Source: an uncultured Bacteroidales bacterium
GTDB taxonomy: Bacteria > Bacteroidota > Bacteroidia > Bacteroidales > Paludibacteraceae
Length of the DNA stretch: 27,628 bases
Reading direction: 5' to 3'
Assembly: GCA_937901225.1 (NCBI GenBank)
Contig: CALCGX010000041.1
Span: 1 to 27,628, forward strand
How positions within the stretch are numbered: the stretch's first letter is position 1; each line of letters starts with the position of its first letter. Under the pieces are notes generated by a model. That model had not been told where the DNA came from and did no database searches. It was given only the letters and a program-made list of their open reading frames with translations. Position numbers and translations under genes: made by a program. Of the stretch, positions 22,263 through 27,628 are shown one piece after another.

Positions 22263-24128
22263 TTATTCTTCTTCACTGAGTATCTCCCACTCGTAGAGAC
22301 GTTGCTCCATCTCACGCTTGATATGGTCGTAGCGTCGGAAATTCTCCGATGTTTGGTGTGCTACATCGGCTAGAAGTGCCTCGATGTCTTGTTGCTCTTG
22401 CTCTAATTTAGCAATAGCTGCCTCTATGTCTGCAATCTGCTTCTCCTTCTTGCGGCGTGCTGCTGCGGCAGCTTTTTGTGCTGCGTAATCCAACTTTGCA
22501 GAAGTAACCTCGCCTTTCACCTCTAATCTTTCACCTTTTACCTCTTGATTCTTTTTCTCCAGTTCCTGCAACGAGTCAATCCTTTTGCTGCGCAAGAAAT
22601 CATAGATTCCTCCCAAGTGTTCTTTCACTTTACCTCCGCCAAACTCATACACCTTGTCCACCAGTCCATCCAAGAAATCACGGTCGTGGCTTACGCAGAT
22701 CACAGTGCCGTTAAACTCCTTCAACGCGGCTTTCAGCACATCCTTCGACTGCATATCAAGGTGGTTGGTCGGCTCGTCAAGAATCAAGAGGTTGCAGGGC
22801 TCCAACAGCAAACGAATCATCGCCAAACGACTACGTTCGCCACCAGAAAGCACTTTCACCTTCTTCTCCGATGCTTCGCCACCGAACATAAACGCGCCTA
22901 AGATATTGCGAATCTGTGTACGGATATCTCCCACAGCTACATGGTCAATCGTTTGAAATACAGTCAATTCGCCATCCAACAATGCGGCTTGGTTTTGTGC
23001 GAAATAGCCAATCTTGACATTATGCCCTATCTTGAGTGTGCCGAAGTGGTCCAACTGGCCCATGATACAACGAACAAGGGTTGTCTTGCCCTCACCGTTC
23101 TTGCCTACAAACGCCACTTTTTCTCCACGGCGGATAGTGAATGTAGCATGTTGGAATACCATGTGCTCACCAAAATCTTTGCGCACATCATCTGCTATCA
23201 CAGGAAAATCACCACTACGTGGTGCAGGAGGAAAACGCAAACTCAGTCGCGAGTTATCCTCCATATCCACTTCCAGACGCTCCAGCTTCTCCAATTGCTT
23301 GATACGCGACTGCACTTGCACAGCTTTGGTGGCTTTGTAGCGGAAACGCTCAATAAACTCTTCGGTCTCCTGAATCATCTTCTGCTGATTCTGATACGCT
23401 CGCACTTGTTGCTCATGGCGCTCTTGGCGCAGTACCTTAAACTGGGTGTAAGGCACGTTGTAATCGTATATGCGCCCAAGAGTGATCTCTATGGTGCGCG
23501 TAGTCACATTATCCAGAAATGCGCGGTCGTGGCTCACCAATACAAGCGCACTGCCATTGGTCTTGAGAAACTCCTCCAACCATTGGATAGACTCAATGTC
23601 AAGGTGGTTGGTCGGCTCGTCAAGTAGCAGCAGATCAGGGTGTTGCAGCAGTATCTTTGCCAACTCAATACGCATGCGCCATCCGCCTGAGAACTCCGAA
23701 CAAGGGCGGTCAAAGTCCTTGCGCTCAAAGCCCAAACCAATGATAGTACGATCCATCTCAGCAATAAATCGCGCCTCCTCGCCTGATATCCCAGTCTCTA
23801 AACTGTAGGCGCTTGCGCCGTCCTGTAGCGAAGCGTTCTCTAAACTATCGCTCCGAGGAGCGATAACCGACATCACATCCTCCCTCAATGTCTTGCCATC
23901 CACGTGCATCATCACCTGTGGCAGGTAGCCGATGGTCAAGTCGCCCATCTTGCTGATACGTCCAAAACTGGGAGTCTCCACACCTGCCAACAGACGGAGT
24001 AGAGTAGTCTTGCCTGCACCATTCTTACCTACCAGCGCAATACGGTCGCGGGGATTGATAAGGAATGTGATATCATCCAATATTGGACGCGAAGAAAATT
24101 CTATGCTCAGATGTTCTACTGAAACCAT
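22263..24128 (-). CDS. ABC-F family ATPase (Uup/YfmR-like) with two in-frame repeat inserts
   Basis: 621 residues, two ABC domains with no membrane part, so a soluble ABC-F protein acting at the ribosome (translation factor). Domain 1: Walker A GKNGAGKTT (34-42), signature FSGGWRMR (146-153), Walker B LLLLDEPTNHLD (166-177). Domain 2: GKNGEGKTT, LSGGERSRL and LLILDEPTNHLD. The linker after domain 1 holds the basic helix pair, and a coiled-coil tail ends at EEE. Two odd segments: residues 88-111 (DSLENASLQDGASAYSLE core) come from a dispersed DNA repeat, and 529-540 (EVKGERLEVKGE) from a second repeat. Both keep the frame. Starts 15 nt after yicC; part of the prmA operon. Confidence 0.9.
   Translation of the reverse strand: MVSVEHLSIEFSSRPILDDITFLINPRDRIALVGKNGAGKTTLLRLLAGVETPSFGRISKMGDLTIGYLPQVMMHVDGKTLREDVMSVIAPRSDSLENASLQDGASAYSLETGISGEEARFIAEMDRTIIGLGFERKDFDRPCSEFSGGWRMRIELAKILLQHPDLLLLDEPTNHLDIESIQWLEEFLKTNGSALVLVSHDRAFLDNVTTRTIEITLGRIYDYNVPYTQFKVLRQERHEQQVRAYQNQQKMIQETEEFIERFRYKATKAVQVQSRIKQLEKLERLEVDMEDNSRLSLRFPPAPRSGDFPVIADDVRKDFGEHMVFQHATFTIRRGEKVAFVGKNGEGKTTLVRCIMGQLDHFGTLKIGHNVKIGYFAQNQAALLDGELTVFQTIDHVAVGDIRTQIRNILGAFMFGGEASEKKVKVLSGGERSRLAMIRLLLEPCNLLILDEPTNHLDMQSKDVLKAALKEFNGTVICVSHDRDFLDGLVDKVYEFGGGKVKEHLGGIYDFLRSKRIDSLQELEKKNQEVKGERLEVKGEVTSAKLDYAAQKAAAAARRKKEKQIADIEAAIAKLEQEQQDIEALLADVAHQTSENFRRYDHIKREMEQRLYEWEILSEEE
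22509..22544 (-). repeat. In-frame intragenic repeat in abcF (EVKGE doublet)
   Basis: Minus strand: two 21-nt-spaced copies of a GAGGTRAAAGGYGA motif, encoding EVKGERLEVKGE between the second ABC domain and the coiled-coil tail. The core is a heptamer doublet, GGTAAAA GGTGAAA. Resembles the one in mnmE in design but not in sequence. Confidence 0.75.
23796..23867 (-). repeat. In-frame copy of dispersed repeat inside abcF
   Basis: About 72 nt (24 codons) with TAGGCGCTTGCGCCGTC on the plus strand, the tiny palindromes GCGAAGC and CGCTCCGAGGAGCG, and AGTTTAGAG twice on the minus strand. The core is the same sequence as the intergenic copy at 20834, with 2 differences in 31 nt. Lies after the first Walker A and before the signature. 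Confidence 0.88.
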
Positions 24129-24143
24129 GTTGGATGCGAGAGA

Positions 24144-25040
24144 TTATAGCACGTTCAATACTTGTTCCTTGATTTGCTCAAGGATATCTTTCATTTTCAC
24201 TACGATGATTTGCATCTCACTCTGATTGCTCTTGCTGCCCAGGGTGTTGATTTCACGTCCCATCTCTTGAGCAATGAATCCGAGTTTCTTGCCCACACCA
24301 GAGCCCTCGTTATCCATCGTCTCACGGAAATACTTCAGGTGGTTAGTGAGGCGTACTTTCTCCTCGGTGATGTCCAACTTCTCAAGATAGAAGATCATCT
24401 CTTGCTCCAGACGATTACGGTCAATGGCTTGTTGAGTAGCAGCACTGAGTTGCTCCAGATTAGCTTCGATGCGTGATTTGATCTTCTCTACGCGCCCTTG
24501 CTCGTATGGTTCTACATCACTTAGCAATGCCGCTATGGCATCCAGTTTCTCGCAGAACATACGATAGAGCGATGCTCCCTCTTGCTCGCGGAAAGCATTG
24601 AATTGGGCAACAGCAGCCTCAATGGTTTGCAACACGATAGCCCATTCTTCGTCGGTGATGTCGCTCTGATCTTGCAACTTGGTCACATCTGGCATGCGCA
24701 TGATAGTAGCCACAAGGTCTTGGGCTGGGATACCCAATTCGTGTTGTAATGCACTCAACTCCTTATAATAATATATAAAGGCATCGCGATTGATAGGTGC
24801 AAAGACACTTGCTGTATCACCTTGAACTGCGTCTTGATAGTAGATGCTCAAGTCCACTTTACCACGTTCTAAGCGCTGACTAATCAGCGTGCGAATCTCC
24901 AACTCCTTGCTGCGCAATTGTGGTGCAATACGCACATTGAGGTCCATAGACTTAGAGTTGAGACTGCGTATCTCAACGATTAGTTTCTTGTTTGCAATTT
25001 GGCTCTCGGCTTTGCCGTAGCCCGTCATGGAATATATCAT
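24144..25040 (-). CDS. yicC: YicC family endoribonuclease
   Basis: 298 residues of family length (about 290). N-terminal YicC domain: MTGYGKAESQIANKKLIVEIRSLNSKSMDLNVRI (key residues MTGYGK and EIRSLNSKxMD). C-terminal DUF1732 region: NRLEQEMIFYLEKLDITEEKVRLTNHLKYFRETM and KKLGFIAQEMGREINTLGSKS, ending with a short helix. YicC family proteins cleave RNA and affect RNA turnover. It overlaps the small lipoprotein gene by 4 nt at its start, so translation is coupled to it; here an ABC-F gene follows, 15 nt away, instead of the guanylate kinase that often comes next in this phylum. Confidence 0.92.
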   Translation of the reverse strand: MIYSMTGYGKAESQIANKKLIVEIRSLNSKSMDLNVRIAPQLRSKELEIRTLISQRLERGKVDLSIYYQDAVQGDTASVFAPINRDAFIYYYKELSALQHELGIPAQDLVATIMRMPDVTKLQDQSDITDEEWAIVLQTIEAAVAQFNAFREQEGASLYRMFCEKLDAIAALLSDVEPYEQGRVEKIKSRIEANLEQLSAATQQAIDRNRLEQEMIFYLEKLDITEEKVRLTNHLKYFRETMDNEGSGVGKKLGFIAQEMGREINTLGSKSNQSEMQIIVVKMKDILEQIKEQVLNVL

Positions 25041-25267
25041 AATGATTTACTATTATCGGGTCGTTCTACCTTATTTTGTTGAAATGTGTTGGGTGGAGTA
25101 GGTTGGTCGTCGTTCTTAGTGCTGTCTTTTATTTGCTCGTAGAACACAGAAGGTGGACCATACAACACCCTGATTCTTTCGTTTGGTTGGATGACTGGTT
25201 GCTGACTTTTACAACCACTCAATAGGGCAATCAATGCACCTAAAAGTATGTTAATTTTCGTTCTCAT
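25037..25267 (-). CDS. Small lipoprotein between mnmE and yicC
   Basis: 76 residues. Lipoprotein signal MRTKINILLGALIALLSGCKSQQ with lipobox LSGC (Cys19). The mature part is short, with a proline-rich RVLYGPPSVFYEQIKDS centre and a charged tail. No family recognised. Both ends overlap neighbours by exactly 4 nt (ATGA with mnmE at 25264-25267, and ATGA with yicC at 25037-25040), which argues it is a real, co-translated gene. Why an outer-envelope lipoprotein sits between two RNA-related genes is unknown. Confidence 0.8.
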   Translation of the reverse strand: MRTKINILLGALIALLSGCKSQQPVIQPNERIRVLYGPPSVFYEQIKDSTKNDDQPTPPNTFQQNKVERPDNSKSL

Positions 25268-26625
25268 TTTCCGATACAGAATTTACCAAAAATATTGTTC
25301 AAAACTTCTTGTGAAGTAATCTGTCCTGTGATCTCTCCGAGGGCAGAAAGGCAGTCTTGAAGGTCCATGCTGAGGAACTCTCCACTGAGTTGGACATCCA
25401 ATCCGTCTTGCACACGGCGTATGGCACCCAATGCCCGAGTGAGCGCTTCGTAATGGCGTGTATTGCTGATAGTTACAGCATTTCTTGTGTCAAATTGTTC
25501 TTTTGCGAATGATATAAGCTGCTCTTTTATTCTACCCACTTCGCCATTCTTCGCCGAGATATAAATAGCATTTTTTGGCGGAGTGAACGAAGGCAGGATA
25601 TCAGCCTTGTTAAAGACGTGAATAATCTTCTTTTCTTGTATGTCAGATAGCGATGACAATGTGTCACTAGCGTCTTGTGTAGGGTCTTGTAGATGGATGA
25701 TTACAGATGCTCGTTGAGCAGCCTGACGACTACGTTCGATACCGAGGTTCTCTATCGTATCTTCCGTTTGACGCATGCCTGCTGTGTCAATGAATCGGAA
25801 GAGCATACCGTCCAAGATTAGGGTATCTTCCACCGTATCGCGAGTAGTACCTTGAATATCGCTCACAATGGCGCGTTCTTCGCCCAACAAAGCATTGAGC
25901 AATGTCGATTTACCGACATTAGGGGCACCTATGATTGCCACAGGAATACCCTGCTTGATGGCATTACCCGTCTTGAAGGAATTGACGAGCCCTTGGATAG
26001 TGCTGTCAATCTCTTGTGCGAGATCGTAGAGTTGCTGACGGTCAGCGAACTCCAATTCTTCGTGATCCGCAAAATCAAGTTCCAACTCAATAAGCGATGT
26101 GAAGGTGAGCAATCGCTCGCGCAAAGCAGCCAGTGAGTGGGATATACCTCCACGCAACTGACTGAGTGCCAAGTCTTTCTCTGCCTTTGTTTGGGCTGCA
26201 ATCAAGTCGGCAACAGCTTCTGCTTCAGTCAGATCCATCTTGCCATTAAGAAAGGCTCGTTGAGTAAACTCACCCGCTTTTGCCATTTGGCAACCCGCAT
26301 CAATGAGCCATTGCAGCAACGTTTGTTGGATGTACATGCTACCGTGGCAGGCTATCTCTACTACATCCTCGCCAGTGAATGAATGGGGCGCACGAAAGAC
26401 ACTTGCAAGCACTTGGTCGAGTACCTCATACTTTTCACTTTTCACCTTTCCGTTTTCACTTTTCACAATCTCCCCGTAATGCACGGTGTATGCTGCGGCT
26501 TCCGCAAGCGATTTCCGCCCACGAAACAAGGTATCCACAATCGCAATGGCATCCTCTCCGCTCACGCGGATGACGGCTATTCCTCCACTGCCGTAGGGTG
26601 TTGATATGGCACAAATAGTATTCAT
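25264..26625 (-). CDS. mnmE: tRNA modification GTPase MnmE, with in-frame repeat insert
   Basis: 453 residues from the ATG at 26625; an upstream start at 26745 would run into prmA. It makes the cmnm5/nm5 modification at U34 of certain tRNAs with MnmG. Domains: N-terminal folate-binding (about 1-115, with STPYGSGGIAVIRVSG and SFTGEDVVEI), helical domain, G domain with G1 GAPNVGKS (233-240), GTTRD (259-263), DTAGM (280-284) and NKAD (339-342), and the invariant C-terminal CIGK. Odd: VKSENGKVKSEK at residues 54-65 is a duplicated insert of the repeat type, located in a hairpin loop of the N-terminal domain. Overlaps prmA by 4 nt (ATGA). Confidence 0.96.
   Translation of the reverse strand: MNTICAISTPYGSGGIAVIRVSGEDAIAIVDTLFRGRKSLAEAAAYTVHYGEIVKSENGKVKSEKYEVLDQVLASVFRAPHSFTGEDVVEIACHGSMYIQQTLLQWLIDAGCQMAKAGEFTQRAFLNGKMDLTEAEAVADLIAAQTKAEKDLALSQLRGGISHSLAALRERLLTFTSLIELELDFADHEELEFADRQQLYDLAQEIDSTIQGLVNSFKTGNAIKQGIPVAIIGAPNVGKSTLLNALLGEERAIVSDIQGTTRDTVEDTLILDGMLFRFIDTAGMRQTEDTIENLGIERSRQAAQRASVIIHLQDPTQDASDTLSSLSDIQEKKIIHVFNKADILPSFTPPKNAIYISAKNGEVGRIKEQLISFAKEQFDTRNAVTISNTRHYEALTRALGAIRRVQDGLDVQLSGEFLSMDLQDCLSALGEITGQITSQEVLNNIFGKFCIGK
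26431..26466 (-). repeat. In-frame intragenic repeat in mnmE
   Basis: On the minus strand GTGAAAAGTGAAAA is repeated at 21-nt spacing with CGGAAAG between, encoding VKSENGKVKSEK. The heptamer doublet GTGAAAA GTGAAAA is the core. Maps to residues 54-65. Confidence 0.85.
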
Positions 26626-27398
26626 TTCTTTAGTTTTATCCATCTCCATTCGCCTCGTGTTTTGGTGATAACATATTGTAGTCCAACCGATTCTGCCTTT
26701 TCTATTAAGTGTGCAATATCGTTCTCGTAGAATCCGCTCAGCCATACTTCGCCACCATCGTTCAGTATCTTGGCATATGCAGGCATCTGCTCTACCAATA
26801 TATTGCGGTGTATGTTCGCCAATATCAAGTCAAATGCGCCATCGGGTGGGGTACTGCCTAATTGCACATCTATGACCACGTTGTTAGATTGGGCATTTTC
26901 TATGCTATTTGCTACGCTCTTGTCATCAATATCCACCGCCACTACAGAGGTCGCACCGCATTTTTTGGCCATAATGCCCAGCACGCCTGTGCCGCAACCC
27001 ATATCTAATACATGGCGTTCTTGTGCGAAATATCCCTGTTCATGTGCTTCTATCAATGCCTCAATCATCATGCTGGTGGTCTCATGATGCCCTGCACCAA
27101 AAGCACAATGAGGTGTGATTCGCACGCCTAATGGCAGTTCCTGAATCTCATGCTCAGCTTCCCATGTAGCATTCCAGTTGATATCTTCACATTCCTCAAT
27201 ACCAAGCATTTCGACTCCTTCAGTGCCTGCTATCAGGTCATCTAATGGGGCTCTATTGGCGTTTAAGATGTTAGTTTGAATGTAGGCATTTCCCCCATCA
27301 AATACCTCAAAACCCAAATCGCACAAGTCTTGTTCAAACAAGTCTTGTTGCCATTCTTCCGAAAAGGAATATATCAAATGTACAACGGAATACTGCAT
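26622..27398 (-). CDS. prmA: Ribosomal protein L11 methyltransferase
   Basis: 258 residues, a shorter N-terminal domain than E. coli PrmA (about 293), which is normal in Bacteroidota. Class I methyltransferase landmarks: PHCAFGAGHHETTSMMIEAL (the GxGxHxTT substrate loop), VLDMGCGTGVLGI (SAM motif I), VVAVDIDDKS and LANIHRNILV (motif IV), ending in GEWRWIKLKK. PrmA trimethylates ribosomal protein L11 lysines; cytosolic. It is the first gene of the six-gene minus-strand operon, preceded by a consensus promoter, and overlaps mnmE by 4 nt. Confidence 0.95.
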   Translation of the reverse strand: MQYSVVHLIYSFSEEWQQDLFEQDLCDLGFEVFDGGNAYIQTNILNANRAPLDDLIAGTEGVEMLGIEECEDINWNATWEAEHEIQELPLGVRITPHCAFGAGHHETTSMMIEALIEAHEQGYFAQERHVLDMGCGTGVLGIMAKKCGATSVVAVDIDDKSVANSIENAQSNNVVIDVQLGSTPPDGAFDLILANIHRNILVEQMPAYAKILNDGGEVWLSGFYENDIAHLIEKAESVGLQYVITKTRGEWRWIKLKK

Positions 27399-27419
27399 AT
27401 TTCAAGACAAAATTTCTTG

Positions 27420-27450
27420 CAAAGGTACAACAAATAATGCATATTTGCAA
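27420..27450 (-). promoter_or_regulatory. Promoter of the prmA operon
   Basis: On the minus strand TTG (27448-27450), 20 nt, TACCTTTG (27420-27427); exact match. The leader is short, about 15 nt. No second promoter was found inside the downstream genes by eye. Confidence 0.8.
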
Positions 27451-27506
27451 GAATTTTACACAAAAGTTTACTTTTGATAGCAAAATTCTTCTAAGTGTAC
27501 TGTACA

Positions 27507-27539
27507 ATACAACCACCATACAACCATAATACAACCTAA
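27507..27539. repeat. 11-nt tandem array, 3 copies
   Basis: ATACAACCACC, ATACAACCATA, ATACAACCTAA in exact 11-nt register. Eight leading bases are invariant, the last three vary. Intergenic, 57 nt upstream of the prmA -33 element on the far side. Confidence 0.88.
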
Positions 27540-27578
27540 ATTTTTCTCTTTTGAAAATCCTGTCTTTCCGCTTTCAAT

Positions 27579-27628
27579 TACGTACCATATACGTAGGATA
27601 TACGTAACATATACGTAAGATATACGTA
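27579..27628. repeat. 11-nt tandem array TACGTANNATA, running off the window
   Basis: Four complete 11-nt units and a partial (27579-27589, 27590-27600, 27601-27611, 27612-27622, then TACGTA). Nine of 11 positions are invariant; only positions 7-8 change (CC, GG, AC, AG). Each unit contains the palindrome TACGTA. Confidence 0.95.

Noticed and set aside
22241..22315. Extended start of pepC at 22315
   Set aside because: It overlaps abcF by 53 nt; the start at 22240 opens a clear signal peptide.
22941..23627. 228-codon plus-strand frame inside abcF
   Set aside because: It is a shadow of the ABC-F gene, with no promoter, no family pattern and no spacing from neighbours.
26626..26745. Extended start of mnmE at 26745
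   Set aside because: It lies within prmA; family MnmE proteins start at MNTICAIST-like residues, which is the ATG at 26625 in an ATGA overlap.

Overview
The window looks like a chromosomal segment of a Bacteroidota bacterium, most likely a gut-type Bacteroidales. Evidence: many upstream regions carry the Bacteroidota promoter pattern (TTG/TTTG, about 20 nt, then TAnnTTTG); Shine-Dalgarno sites are mostly absent; and the gene families fit (lipoproteins with LxxC lipoboxes, a GGGtGRT protein, a bleomycin-hydrolase-type C1 peptidase, a DUF187/GHL10 glycosidase). The genus cannot be named from the sequence alone.

Layout. (1) 1-2411, plus strand: the 3' end of a ridA-like gene, then a TPM-domain / LemA / DUF456 membrane cluster. 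(2) 2469-9966: envelope and secreted functions, namely a zinc-metallopeptidase-like lipoprotein, a secreted alpha/beta hydrolase, a Blc-type lipocalin, RmuC, a DigH-like glycosidase and an esterase lipoprotein. (3) 10476-18369, all minus strand: an accessory, visibly AT-richer island. It holds an unknown lipoprotein, a dual-OB-like protein, two DUF488 proteins, a protein with an HDR motif, an AAA/ABC-type ATPase (DUF3696-like), a WYL regulator and a RhuM-family protein. Its composition and content resemble a phage-defence island. (4) 18370-19096: a gene-free stretch of about 730 bp packed with short tandem repeats. (5) 19097-20827, plus strand: a two-gene operon of a NifU-like scaffold protein and a GGGtGRT protein, with a textbook promoter and strongly biased codons. 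(6) 21023-27398, minus strand: a six-gene operon prmA - mnmE - small lipoprotein - yicC - abcF - pepC, with three successive 4-nt ATGA overlaps. (7) 27399-27628: the prmA promoter followed by two different 11-nt tandem arrays, one running off the window.

Two themes stand out. First, the WYL regulator / ATPase / HDR-protein set, beside a DUF488-DUF488-dual-OB operon, looks like one or two conflict (defence) modules. An inverted repeat at the ATPase promoter is a plausible regulator site. Second, there is an unusual population of short repeats: arrays with an 11-nt or 21-nt period (about one or two DNA helical turns), and a dispersed family built from heptamer doublets and tiny GC-rich palindromes. 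Members of the dispersed family sit between genes and also, in frame, inside abcF (twice) and mnmE, where they encode low-complexity inserts. All functional statements are sequence-reading inferences; no search was run.
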